A stretch of DNA of 64,000 bases from Dendrolimus kikuchii (Eukaryota; Arthropoda; Insecta; Lepidoptera; Lasiocampidae): assembly GCA_019925095.2 (NCBI GenBank), contig CM034411.1, forward strand, positions 15,252,001 to 15,316,000, written 5' to 3'. Shown here piece after piece: positions 41,530 through 52,314 of the stretch. Position numbers and translations under genes: made by a program. Position 1 is the stretch's first letter. The number at the start of each line of letters is the position of its first letter. The notes below the pieces were generated by a model. It did not search any database. It saw only the letters and a program-made list of their open reading frames with translations, and was not told the origin of the DNA.

Positions 41530-41922
41530 CTTTCTCTCTTTGTATGCCAGGAATCGAACCTGGAGCTTCTGCGTTGTAGTGAGGTCAGCCGGCAAAGGCT
41601 TAGCCCGCTTTATCTAAAATTGTTCAACTTGTACATCGGGAGGAATTATTAGTTGTGTAAAAGAATTTGAGATTATGTAATGTAATAATAATAATTGGCG
41701 AACAAACACACATATTGTATATCCGTAAATTAAGAAAGTTAGTCTTGTGTTTTGGGTAATATACAATGGACTAATCTGAGGCCGATCCCAGACACCCAAA
41801 CCATATTAAATAACGGAGAAAATTTGTTTCCGAAATTTACCATGCCGGGAATGGAACCCGGAGCCTCTACGTTGCAGTGAGGTAAGCCGGCAAAGGTTTA
41901 GCCCGCTCAATCATAGCGGCCC
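41530..41922 (-). mobile_element. tRNA-derived SINEs (family G), two copies
   Basis: A head fragment at 41543-41615 (CCAGGAATCGAACCTGGAGC; reversed this is the B box region) lies beside a nearly full copy at 41690-41922 with body and tail. Both are reversed. Confidence 0.75.
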
Positions 41923-42098
41923 TAAACAAAATTTAACGAGCATTTATTTACACACATTGGGATTCATGGCCAAAGAGAGCTGCTGCAAAGCCATCGCCAT
42001 GCGAAGAAGACTCCAGCAGCTCCAAAACCAATTACCGGTGGGTAGTTGCCCACTGAGTTGCAGCCGGGGTAAAATGGTAAAACCTCGAGAGCCCAACC

Positions 42099-42810
42099 TC
42101 CTCATCTATACTAATATTATTAAGAGGAAAGATTTGTTTGTTTGCATTGAATAGGCTCCGAAACTACTGAACCAATTTAAAAAATTCTTTCACTGTTGGC
42201 AAGCTACACTATCCCCAGGTGACATAGGCTTTATTATATTTTCAAAAAAATTAGGGTACCTTACTGAAACTCCAATAATGTAACCCAAGGTGTAAAAAAT
42301 TTACCTAAAATATTCTTTACATCGCGTGCGCTGCGAAAACTATTGATGATAGAATAAAATAAGGTACTACGACTTTGCAGAACACATCATTATTTACTTG
42401 TTTTTAAATACAAGCTTTAGAGATCCTGGATATCAAGTAGCAGCAGAGTGCTAGCCAAGATAAGTAAAACGAGCCCAAACACGACGGGTCTATCTTGTTT
42501 AGTACAGGAGTTCCTATGGCCACCTTCCGACTCCATCATCAAATCAGCTCCATGGTACCATACTATTGCATTGTCACGCGATATACATATGCGTGCAAAA
42601 TTTCAGCTCAATCGGAAACCGGGAAGTTGGTCAAATTTAACTTGCAAGACTCCACCCGAACTTACATACATACATCCATTGCAAGTTAAATAAAAGTTGT
42701 TAAAAGTGTCGCGACAGCATATGTCTGAGTGTGCAGACTCCAATAATTTTTAAACTCAACATAAAAGTTCTTTTTAGATACCCGTGCGAAACCGGGGCGG
42801 GCCGCTAGTT
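42099..42810 (+). mobile_element. Helitron-like element with nested 290-bp insert
   Basis: Starts CTATACTAATATTATTAAGA and ends GTGCGAAACCGGGGCGGGCC-GCTAGT. It shares AATTAGGGTACCTTACTGAA and CGTGCGCTGCGAAAACTATT with 31101-31555. The insert at 42405-42695 is the unit also nested at 10608. Confidence 0.65.
42405..42695. mobile_element. unclassified about 285-bp element, nested
   Basis: Reverse complement of 10608-10895; carries GGTCTATCTTGTTTAGTACA and CGGAAACCGGGAAGTTGGTC. It ends in ACATACATACATCC. Confidence 0.55.
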
Positions 42811-42845
42811 ATAGATAAAGAGGAAGAAGACCCTGGAGAGACATT

Positions 42846-43390
42846 AACTAACTAACTAACTCCGTAGGCTCAGCGACCCAAAGTGAGTCTTGGCCTCCGA
42901 AACGAGGGCACACCACTTTCCTCTGTCCTGCGCAGTATCTTGCCAATTGTGGGCTTGTAGTGCGGTCAGGTCAGCTTCCACTCTATCCTTCCAGCGATAC
43001 TTGGGACGACCAACCGGTCGTCGACCGACTGAGATTTTATTTCCCCAATTATGTTGGGCTCGGCCATGAGGTCTTCTATTTCGGAGTTGGTTCGGACCCT
43101 CCAGCTGCCTTCTTCTTTTATTGTTGGGCCCAAGATTTTTCTGAGAACCTTCCTTTTCTCTGTGACCAATAATTGGTTCTCCTCCTTCAGTGTCAGTGTC
43201 CAGGCCTCACAGCCGTATATCAAAATTGGTCTAATGACAGTTTTGTAGACGCGAATTTTAGTCTTCCTGCTTAGGAGCCTGGACACTAACACCTTATGTA
43301 GGGCAGCACTGCACCTGAGGGCATTTTGGACACGGATGTGTATTTCTTCCTCCTGGAGAGACTTTGATGCTGATAATTGAAGGCTGCATA
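42846..43390 (-). mobile_element. non-LTR retrotransposon 3' end with (GTTA)n tail
   Basis: The minus strand encodes RVYKTVIRPILIYGCEAWTL, KRKVLRKILGPTIKEEGSWR, then SRYRWKDRVEADLTALQAHN and WCALVSEAKTHFGSLS-LRS, ending in GTTAGTTAGTTAG. The YGCEAWTL and KVLRKIFGP-like motifs are typical of RTE-like LINE C-termini. The middle (RLRW-GHV region) is deleted. Confidence 0.7.
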
Positions 43391-43400
43391 TATATATATA

Positions 43401-44057
43401 TGTCGGAGTTCGCGCCGACAGACAACAAGGAGCGAACGGATGACGCTCCGAGAATAACACAATAATACTCTGAAATATTATAATCAAAGTTTATTACACT
43501 AGAATTATTACAATTACGATATTAAATATTGCACACTAATACACAGAAATATTAGGACAACTCCAAGAGTTGCATCCACGCTTTGTCAGGTGTCGAGCAG
43601 CAATTTGCCCTTCAAGAATACCGCTATTATCAAGCAGTAATTATCGACCACAATATATTATGTGGTCCTGGTCCAAGACTGTCATTGTAGACTGTCCGTC
43701 GTAGACTGCCGATTGAAGACTGCTCGTTCAATACTGCCATTGTAAACTGTCGGTTCAATACTGTCCCTCCTCTGCCCGAACATCGCGTTTTAACAGGTCC
43801 TTGTAGCGCGCCGCAGTGACACCATCCGGTAATGCTGTAGCGCCACTTTAGTAACACTTCCTTTATAAAAACCAACTTCCGCCATACGTATTAACTTCCA
43901 ACATTCGGTTACTCCATTTCCGATATCCGTTAGCTTAATAAATGCTTCTACATTGACATCCGGTTAAACAACTTCCGAATACTACATGAAAGAATACTCC
44001 GGTTATTGACTACTTCCGTCATATGGTTATTTTATAATAACAAATACGACTCCGACA
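43401..44057. mobile_element. solo LTR with 4-bp target duplication
   Basis: Starts TGTCGGAGTTCGCGCCGAC and ends ACGACTCCGACA, flanked by TATA on both sides. The interior is rich in short near-repeats (GACTGT, CTTCCG). No internal coding region remains. It ends 24 bases from the donor of copy A exon 3. Confidence 0.7.
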
Positions 44058-44081
44058 TATATATAAGTATTTACGACTCAC

Positions 44082-44163
44082 CTATATTCCAAAGTCATGT
44101 TTTTTGGCCAATAAAGGCGATAATCATTCCATGTTTGCGCGACATATATATCCGCGTAGTATG
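44082..44163 (-). pseudogene. copy A exon 3, one-base deletion
   Basis: 82 bases between TTTCAG and GTGAG. It reads SYYADIYVAQTWNDYRLYWP, then the frame is lost: CCAAAAACATG has five A where six would restore the NMT-x-EYR codons, and a TGA follows at once. Copy B has 83 bases here. A solo LTR ends 24 bases from its donor. Confidence 0.8.
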
Positions 44164-44516
44164 ACTGAAACGTAAATTTAATTATATTTAAAAATGTTTT
44201 TTTTACGAGATCAATAAAAAAAACAGTTAAACCGTGTGTTTAGATATTTAATTTGAAACGTTTTCTATTTTAATATCTAAGTTTATTGACTAGGGTTAAA
44301 CTATTTTTCAAAAATCTAATAGACCGAGATCTGGCTGCAAGATTTTTATATTCACGTGTTATTTAATTAAATTTTAGTTTTTGTACATAATTATATGTGG
44401 GGGAATACGTTTTTGCTTGGTTTGCCAATAAAAATGTGGCCGCTAATATTTTTAATTAAAATAATGTTAGTCTGATATTTTGGGGCAAAATTTAATTCAA
44501 TTGTTTTTATTATAAA

Positions 44517-44752
44517 CTAGCTATGTCCGCGACATCGTCCGCGGGGAATTTGTTTTCAAAACCCCCGATTTTGAAACATTCTTCATTGGTGCTCCACTCC
44601 TATTAATCTTAGCGTGATGATATATAGCCTTTCTCGATAAATGGGATATCTAACACCGAAAGATTTTTTCAAATCAGACCAGTAGTTCTTGAGCTTAGCG
44701 CGTTCAATCAAACAAACAAACAAACTCTTCAGCTTTATATATTAGTATAAGA
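44517..44752 (-). mobile_element. Lep1-type Helitron inside the palindrome
   Basis: ACTAGCTATGTCCGCGACAT ... CAGCTTTATATATTAGTATA, reverse orientation. Confidence 0.7.
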
Positions 44753-45106
44753 TAAATTATAAGCTAATACAATTAAGAAATTTGTAAATAATCTAATACA
44801 ATAAAAGAAAACTTAATATAATATAGTAAATTATATATCAAATTAAAGCTTTTTTTGTGTATGATGGAATAGGGTTGGCTATGCAAAAGTAAACGCAAAT
44901 ATGGGTTGCCAGCTGTTAAAGATAAATTCGAGTGAAAAAAAGTTAACGCGCTACGTCCCTCGTTAGCGTAACCCAGCGTAGCGTCACTCGTAGCGCGCTA
45001 TCTTTAACAGCTGGTAATCCCTATTTGCGACCACTTTTGCATAGGCAACCCTATGCCATCATACACAGAAAAAATAGCTTTGACTTGATATATAATTTAT
45101 TTTATT

Positions 45107-45295
45107 TGGGGTAGAGACTTTGGGGCCATGGGGACATGAGGCTTCTTTCAAAGTGATTGAAATAAGTCTCGCGTGACCAAAGAGCTGGCCTATATTTAGG
45201 GCAACGAATAAGCGTTGCCATACAACGAGGGAATACGGCCAGCATTTTGGGAACGCTCTCCACCAACAGCGATCTGGACTACATCTTTTAATTGT
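45107..45295 (+). mobile_element. family K retroelement fragment
   Basis: GGGGTAGAGACTTTGGGGCC, AGCGTTGCCATACAACGAGG and TTTTGGGAACGCTCTCCACC correspond to the ETLGPWGPEA, SIAIQRGN and LGTLP segments. A stop and frameshifts break it. Confidence 0.6.
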
Positions 45296-45785
45296 AAATA
45301 TGTTTATAGTAGTATTTAATTTCTATGTTTTTGTTTGTAGTGTAATTTATTTATAATGACTAAATATATTTAATTTATAATGTTAATAATCGAACTTATT
45401 TTTGTGTACTTCCAAACGCATAGTCATAATTAAATGATTTATTTTAAAAACAAGTGTATTAATTTTTCCCAAAATATCAAACTAATATTATTTTAATTAA
45501 AAATACTAGCGGCCACGTTTTTATAGACAACCTAACAATAATGTATTCCCAATATATAATTATATGTGAAAACTAGATTTTAATTAAATAACACATGAAT
45601 GTAGTAATCTTGCCTCCGGATCTCGGTCTATATGATCTACCACATTAGTATTCAATCAAATCAGCCTCGAGACTGCTTTGAGTAATTTTGGCTATTTTTT
45701 ATAGTTTAGTATTTGGCCCTGAAGGCCCACTTGCAAAATTCACACTGTATATGTATGAAGTATTTAAATGAGGATATTAACTTAC

Positions 45786-45927
45786 CATAGAACTTTCATC
45801 AAAGGAATCCAACCCCAACACAGTGACATGAATATCGACAGACGTCGGCTGATTGTTGATCTTCGGCGGTTCCATCTTGTTGTACTCTAGATTGTCCTCA
45901 GGCAAAATATCTTGGTATGTTCTCATT
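45786..45927 (-). CDS. copy A exon 2
   Basis: 142 bases between TTCAG and GTAAG. Encodes MRTYQDILPEDNLEYNKMEP, then PKINNQPTSVDIHVTVLGLD and SFDESSM, homologous to copy B exon 2 and intact. Confidence 0.85.
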
Positions 45928-46243
45928 CTGAATAAAAACATTGTTTCAACATTATATTAATCAGCGTTGCAATTTCACCCCACCGATGACTTGAACAAAT
46001 TCAAAAGGCTGGTACATATTTTGGGCAACGCCATCTCGACCAGCGTTTTAATAGTCAAATTAGTACGCATAAAGATGGGACAGTTTGGATACATAGACGT
46101 GAACCAAGTGTATACTACATATAGGTTGTATACTACAACCAAGAGCAAGTGTACAAACTGTACATTTATTGGTCCTTAGAGAAAAGGATATTTCGTACAG
46201 GAAGGAGTCGACTTTGAATGAATGAATGAATATGCTTTATTGT

Positions 46244-46800
46244 ACATACATACATACATACATAACTTCACGCCAGTTCCCTTGCGGGGTAGGCACGAAC
46301 AACAGAGTGCCATTTAGGCTTATTCTTACACACCTCACTTGCCTCTTTGACATTCATAACTCTTGTCATGCACACTCGTCTGTTCTTAAGGCTCCTGACA
46401 TCACCTTCTGCTAGTACACGATCAATTTGATCATGGAAGGTGTGTCGTGGCCTTCCACGACTTCTGCATCCATCCACTTTTGCATTGTATATCTGTTTAG
46501 TCATTCTTTCATCATGCATTCTTTCCACATGCCCGAACCACCGGAGCATTCCTTTCCTTACCTTCACCCCGACACTCTCTTTCAGACCAACTCTCTTTCT
46601 TACTTCGGTATTACGAACGCGGTCCGCGAGCGTCACTCCGCAGATTTTGCGCAGTGCTCGCATCTCGATCGCGTTTACTCTACTTTCATGCTCTCTCTTC
46701 CATACCCAACTCTCGCATCCATACGTGAGCGTAGGTACCAGCACCGCGTTGTGTACGGCGAGCTGGGCCTTTTGGCTGAGGTTCTTAGCGCCTAGAAGTT
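46244..46800 (-). mobile_element. family T LINE with clear 11-bp target duplication
   Basis: The minus-strand frame of about 158 codons reads LVPTLTYGCESWVWKREHES, MRALRKICGVTLADRVRNTE, KGMLRWFGHVERMHDERMTK and on to YPARELA-stop with an (ATGT) tail. TGCTTTATTGT occurs at 46233-46243 and 46801-46811, defining the insertion. It is 5'-truncated, as expected from target-primed reverse transcription. Confidence 0.88.
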
Positions 46801-46811
46801 TGCTTTATTGT

Positions 46812-47500
46812 GTTTTAAAGATACAGTTAACAGAAATAAAGGTTAAACTTTGCAATAGTGGTCACTGAATTTTAGGGAGTGGGGGGGCGGAGGGGGAAGG
46901 GGGGAGGAGTACTTCACCCTTCTGCAACCCCCATGTCTAGGAGACATTTAGCTTTTGAGATATAATTTTTTTTATAAACATTATCGTCGTCATTATCTAT
47001 TATCGTCGTCGAGTAAAGAAAAAAGTGACAGTACTGTGATTTATTATTATGAACGTTAAAATTATAATAACTAATTAAAACCTCGTTTACTAAATTAAAA
47101 AACAGTTTTAGTGTTTATATATCAGGTGTAAGTGTATTCCTAAACACAAATCAAACTTTTTTTCAACAAAAGTGACATAACCTTGTTTATCAAACGTATT
47201 TTTGTTTTTCCCATTATTCGTTCAAAACTTGTTGGTGGACCCTAAAAACATGTTTCCTAGCCCAAATAACAAGTCTAGTGTCTATATATAAGGCGTATCT
47301 ATACCCCTAAACTTAATTTCCGTTAATCTGATGACACTCTGTGCAAAAGTTTAGCCGAAATAAAATTTTGCAATACAATAGGCGGTCTTATCGCTATTAG
47401 TGATTTCTTCCAGACAACTTTTGGATGGACAAAAAATGTGATAAGAACAGAGGTATGTTGCATTATTCTCACTATCGAATCAGTATCTGATAAATATATA
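46812..47500. other. no recognisable feature
   Basis: Contains a G-rich stretch (GGGAGTGGGGGGGCGGAGGG near 46876). The rest is AT-rich spacer between inverted LINE copies. Confidence 0.45.
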
Positions 47501-47502
47501 CA

Positions 47503-47596
47503 TACATACATAAATAACTTCACGCCAGTTCCCTTGCGGGGTATGCACGAACAACAGAGCGCCATTTAGGCTAATTCTTACACACCTCACTTGCTT
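47503..47596 (-). mobile_element. family T LINE, extreme 3' end
   Basis: CATA tail, CTTCACGCCAGTTCCCTTGC to CACCTCACTTGCTT. Its tail points away from the plus-strand copy starting at 47631. Confidence 0.75.
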
Positions 47597-47630
47597 GCAC
47601 ATGATATAATATACATACATTAATAAAAAT

Positions 47631-48323
47631 GCAAGGATAATGGTCGATGATGTTACGCTAGAGCAAGTGAATGAGTTTGTATATCTTGGATGTGCTTTTA
47701 GCAGGGATGGAAGGTACACCGCTGATATAGAAAGAAGAGTGAATTTGGGGAATAGTGTGAATGGAGCGTTAGGTAAACTTCTAGGCGCTAAGAACCTCAG
47801 CCAGAAGGCCCAGCTCGCCGTACACAACGCGGTGCTGGTACCTACGCTCACGTATGGATGCGAGAGTTGGGTATGGAAGAGAGAGCATGAAAGTAGAGTA
47901 AACGCGGTCGAGATGCAAGCACTGCGCAAAATCTGCGGAGTGACGCTCGTGGACCGCGTTCGTAATACCGAAGTAAGAAAGAGAGTTGGTCTGAAAGAGA
48001 GTGTCGGGGTGAAGGTAAGGAAAGGAATACTCCGGTGGTTCGGGCATGTGGAAAGAATGCATGATGAAAGAATGACTAAACAGATATACAATGCAAAAGT
48101 GGATGGATGCAGAAGTCGTGGAAGGCCACGACACACCTTCCATGATCAAATTGATCGTGTACTAGCAGAAGGTGATGTCAGGAGCCTTAAGAACAGACGA
48201 GTGTGCATGACAAGAGTTATGAATGTCAAAGAGGCAAGTGAGGTGTGTAAGAATAAGCCTAAATGGCACTCTGTTGTTCGTGCCTACCCCGCAAGGGAAC
48301 TGGCGTGAAGTTATGTATGTATG
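47631..48323 (+). mobile_element. family T LINE, longest copy
   Basis: An open frame of 222 codons from 47640: MVDDVTLEQVNEFVYLGCAF, LGKLLGAKNLSQKAQLAVHN, YGCESWVWKREHES, KGILRWFGHVERMHDER, RGRPRHTFHDQIDR, ending YPARELA-stop at 48308 and an ATGT tail. TAATAAAAAT flanks it (47621-47630 and 48324-48333), a 10-bp target duplication. It includes the end of the RT thumb region only, so it is not autonomous. Confidence 0.85.
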
Positions 48324-48854
48324 TAATAAAAATAATACTTATATTAAATTATACTAATACGACTTTATTTGTAATAACGAATCGGTTTGGCTGGGCTTAC
48401 ACAAGCGGATCTTATCAGTCAAATTGAGAAGGCGTATTAATATGCTAAATAAGGTGACAGTGTACTTAATACCAGAAGCGATCAATTTCAAGACCTTGCG
48501 GATTTCGTCAACTACGTATACCAACGGGAATTAGAAGAAGTCGCGAACCAACGCCACATTCTACAGCCGACACCGTCTACTACGTGACGGTCTTCGGAGC
48601 TTCTGAAACTAACTAACTTCACGCTCTACGGCTGCCACTCACTACTACGTGCCAGTCTTCGGAGCTACTATGAACTAACTCCATCCAAACATCCAAGCTC
48701 AACTAGTATGAGAATAGATCCCTGCAAGCAACAAGGTGTGTTTTCTTCACTGTACTATAAGAAAGCGCCAGCACTCCACCAACTACTACCAGCACCCACC
48801 ACTACAAGCAAGAGCAAGTGGACAAACTGTACAAAATGTCATTTAATTTTTTAT

Positions 48855-49218
48855 TAATTTGGTGTGGGATGCGCCTTGCGTAGACACGTTGGCCGCATCC
48901 CATTTACCAAAAACGTCTAGATCAGCCGGTTCAGCGGCGGAAACAGCTGAATCACTCAAGCGGCGCAAATATGCAAGCCTCAGTGAGAGTTATATGTTTG
49001 TGCCGTTTGCTGTCGAGACGCTTGGACCGTGGGGTCCTGAGGCCATGAGCCTCTACCAAAATTTAATGAAACGACTCATTGACTCTTCAGGTGATCAGAA
49101 GGCTGGTGCTTACCTCGGGTAACACATCAGTATGGCGATCCAGCGAGGAAACGTAGCCAGCTTTCTGGGCACTTTACCCATAGAAGACGGTGATCTAGGC
49201 TCAGTATTCTACTTATAG
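48855..49218 (+). mobile_element. family K retroelement, C-terminal end
   Basis: [60 protein letters not shown], then a stop (GGGTAACAC where QR is expected) and AIQRGNVASFLGTLPIEDG. It is interrupted by at least one stop codon. Confidence 0.6.
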
Positions 49219-50329
49219 TCTTGAGGGACTATGAGTAGAATACAATACAAATAAGTTAAGTTTTCTTGAATTGTATTCGATTATATGTAATAAAATATAA
49301 AAAAAATTGGACAAATATTCGCTTTATAATGATAATCTCTCTAACTTTTGAACGGCCTGGCCACGATCTTGTCGTTATAAGCGACAAAAATATTAAAATG
49401 TCAGTAAGATGCGCGCTGCACACACTCGCAGAAACAACCCGAGACAGATCGAGAGCGAGTATGTACATGGTGATATCGTCCCGTCTTCGACTCTCGGTCA
49501 CATGTCGGTCTTTCGCGTCTGAGGTTTTTATAGCGAGCATGTACACACTCATTCATTTAGTTATCTGTTAATTGCTGCAGAATTGCTTGAGGTACTGTTT
49601 TGATACGTGGCCTAATGTACGTGAGGTCGTTTTTAGAATTTGCTATTGACCACTAAATGCTATTACAATATAAACATGTTTATGGACGATGAAACACTAT
49701 AAACTGACATAAATATATTTTTGACATGCTTTAATAGTAGACATTTTATTATTTAGATTATTATTATATTGTATGTTATTTTTTATTGATTGATATAGTA
49801 TTAGATATAGTATAGTATTGATACATTGTTTGTAAAAATAAGTTTACAAATCAATATTGTAACTTTAATTTTGCACGCCCAATTATGGGCCGAATGCATT
49901 GATACTGTAAAAACCGTAACATCTTTGTACATGCATTACGCAATAAATATATTCTATTCTATTCTAAAAACGTACTAAAATGAATCAGTATAATGGAAGC
50001 CAGATGATTTGAGAGTTGAGACACGGGTATAAGAAATGTTTTTGTTTACGTACTTAATAATGTACGACGACAGAATAATGTCAGCATTTTAATTGATACA
50101 CCGAGTGTGTACGTGTTGTTTTTGTCCTTTCGCTGAATACTTTCGATGAGTGTGTACAAATGGCATGAAGCATGACATAAGTCGTAGCGCTCTCAAATTT
50201 CGTCGCGTTACGCATCGCTCGTCACTACGCCCAAAGTCGTGGCCGGTCCGTTATATTTCACTCTCATATATTCATAATAATATGCCATAATATATGACTT
50301 AATTAAAAATACTAATTATTATTACTTAC
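49219..50329. other. intergenic or 5' flank sequence with a LINE-like tail
   Basis: 49850-49975 has GCACGCCCAATTATGGGCCG and AATAAATATATTCTATTCTATTCT, a poly(A)-signal-plus-(TATTC)n retroelement tail also seen near 60120. The rest is unassigned. Confidence 0.45.
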
Positions 50330-50391
50330 TGAGCACAACATAAGTCGATTGCTCCAAGCCAAACACTTATTAACACAGTATTCAAACGCAT
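50330..50391 (-). CDS. copy A exon 1: signal peptide
   Basis: Twenty codons plus two bases from ATG at 50391: MRLNTVLISVWLGAIDLCCA, then CA before donor GTAAGT. It aligns with copy B exon 1 (VLI-x-x-WLGA-x-DLC-x-AQ) and has the same split Gln codon. Confidence 0.75.
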
Positions 50392-50448
50392 TTTTTTTAT
50401 TACTATATTTTTTTTAATTTTAGCAGAAAAGAGTAGAGCGCGCGAAAT

Positions 50449-50513
50449 GCTAAAGCGCGGGAAACCTAATGAAGGCTGTAAAGGATACTTTTAAACTTCA
50501 AGTGACATGCGCA
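50449..50513 (-). promoter_or_regulatory. upstream block shared with copy B
   Basis: GCTAAAGCGCGGGAAAC (50449-50465) lies about 58 bases upstream of the start codon and GTGACATGCGCA near 50502-50513. Both match the block above copy B in sequence and order; see 10252-10331. Confidence 0.45.
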
Positions 50514-50950
50514 CAGTGACTAGAATAAATATTTTTAAAAGATAATCAATTACTATTTTAAAATCTACTTTATAATGATTAAGGGCCGATTTTTCAATCA
50601 TTATCAGTGCAATAAATTATAATTTAACTTATTACATTAATTAAATGACGAAACAATTCAAGTGTTCTCAAATCAAATAATTGATTTGCTGAAAAACATG
50701 GTAAGTAAAATCTTAGATAGGAATTTAAGAATATGTTATTTTACGTTCCACGTGTTTTTGCCCTTTCAGGCATGCAAAATGGCAATTAAAACTCCTTAGA
50801 AATCAACACAGTACAGTTCAACCATTATTTTTATATTTATTTATGACTAAATTTTTTTTTGACTTAGGGCAGAAATCGTGTTGTAATTTGTCAAAATACT
50901 TACATCAAAAATCACTCTTAGATTTATGAAGTTATTGAAAGGGTAACGCG

Positions 50951-51626
50951 TAGGGATGGGCCGAAATTCACCTTGACCAAATTTCGGCAGCTTGAGCCGA
51001 ACTTCGGCATTCGGCCGAAATTCGGTTTAAATGCCGAACATTCGGTGCAAGGTAAAAGTAAAATACCTGATTGCACTATTTTGACTGAAGTTAATAGAAA
51101 TCATGGTCATTTATTTTAGTTAGGAACATGTAACTCTGAACGTGCATTAGGTTTTGATTGAGTTTTTGCCTAATTAAATAGACATCAATTTAAAACAAAA
51201 ATAAAATAAACTTACTATTCCTCTAAAAAACAAAAATAAGTAGTGCAACTGCTTAATTATAATGCGTAACTTGAGTTTTAAAAAAAACGCGTCTAAGGGA
51301 CATCAGCAATTACAACTTTAATTTTGATTGTAATCACTTTTTAGGAATTAAACATTATGAATTTAGAATTATGAAATGGTGATTTTTTTTCAATCAAAGA
51401 TCTACAAATCTATTCTTTTATCTACCTACTCATACTTAAAATTTACCACAGGCAGGTTATGGTGTAAACATTCGGTGTTATCAAGTTGATGTTGTCAACA
51501 GGTCACAATGTATTGCTCTTAAGAAAGCGTGGCGAAATCAAAGCGAAGTTCGGCCGATTTTTTTGTTTTAACCGAATGTTCGGCCGAAGTTCGTATTCGG
51601 TTCAAACCACATTCGGCCCATCCCTA
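50951..51626. mobile_element. non-autonomous hAT element
   Basis: Ends TAGGGATGGGCCGAA and TTCGGCCCATCCCTA are inverted repeats, and the 8-bp flanks GTAACGCG and GTAACGGG are a target duplication with one mismatch. The subterminal regions repeat TTCGGC/GCCGAA words many times. A sister copy lies at 61738-62393. Neither encodes a transposase. Confidence 0.85.
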
Positions 51627-51669
51627 GTAACGGGTATTTATATTAATTTTAAAGTAACAATAGTACATT

Positions 51670-52160
51670 ATGGTACTAGTGTGTAACATTGGTGATTACC
51701 GCCGAGGCGCCATTGAGACTCGAGCCGTAGGCGAGGGTCTTAAGAGAGCCGAGGACGGTAATCATCAATACACACGTGTATCATACGATGTTTTTCAACA
51801 CACTTGTGAATAAAATAACAACAAAAACTCATTTTATTTAGTAGATAAAAAAAGTTATATATGAGTGAAAGTTTTATTTATTAAACACGTACGAGTTAAA
51901 ATTATCTATTTAAATAAGAAGTTGCATGAAATGAGCAAGCAATAGGAACATTAATTTATTTGTTCTATAGAACACGATCTTTTTTTTTTAATAAAAACTT
52001 TTTTAAGAACAAAGCAACTCAACCAATAAAATTTTAAAAAAAATCTATAACTCACTAGTGAGTTATAATGTTTTTTACTTACAGTTTGATAATGGGTGTC
52101 ATTCTGTGCCTAATTGCGGTGACCATAGAGCCACTTTATGAGCAAGTGTGTTGAAAAGTA
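51670..52160. repeat. imperfect inverted-repeat unit
   Basis: GTGATTACCGCCGAGG pairs with GAGGACGGTAATCATC-type sequence at 51746-51765, and CAACACACTTGTGAATAAAATA (51796) pairs with ATGAGCAAGTGTGTTGAAAAGTATTTTAT (52137). It may be a foldback element; the superfamily is unknown. Confidence 0.45.
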
Positions 52161-52314
52161 TTTTATTATTGTTAAAGTTTTATTTAGCCTACCGCCAACA
52201 AAAAGTATTTTATTGTTGGTTTTATTTAAATTTATTTATTTGATTTACTAATTAAATATTACACAAACAGAATTAATTTTATTAATTATTTATGTTATAG
52301 TTTCTGCAGACGAC

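Larger units (their letters stand above)
44320..45650. repeat. 1.3-kb diverged palindrome in an intron of copy A
   Basis: The outer arms 44320-44515 and about 45430-45650 are inverted copies (GACCGAGATCTGGCTGCAAG against the reverse of CTTGCCTCCGGATCTCGGTC; GTGGCCGCTAATATTTTTAA against TTAAAAATACTAGCGGCCAC). An inner, better-matched palindrome lies at 44827-45099, centred near 44963. A Helitron (44517-44752) sits in the left arm and a family K fragment (45107-45295) in the right. Confidence 0.8.
27920..50391 (-). pseudogene. Cys-loop chloride-channel subunit, copy A, probably non-functional
   Basis: Eight exons were recognised: 50330-50391, 45786-45927, 44082-44163, 39700-39926, 37283-37417, 32093-32193, 30337-30409 and 27920-28042. 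Together they encode a signal peptide, extracellular domain with a 13-residue Cys-loop (CPMNFQNFPHDTQEC), M1, the second half of M3 and M4 of an invertebrate anion-channel subunit of the pH-/histamine-gated type. Splice phases match at every junction but two. Exon 3 is 82 bases where 83 are needed, giving a frameshift and in-frame stop. Between 32093 and 30409 there is no exon for M2 and the start of M3, and joining the flanking exons directly breaks frame. The gap is filled with Helitron, LTR and LINE fragments. Copy B at the left is the intact paralogue as far as seen. A sequencing slip in the five-A run could explain the first defect, but not the second. Confidence 0.8.

Noticed and set aside
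47480..48149. Long antisense frames across the family T LINEs
   Set aside because: They are shadows of the RT frame on the other strand and recur with every copy.
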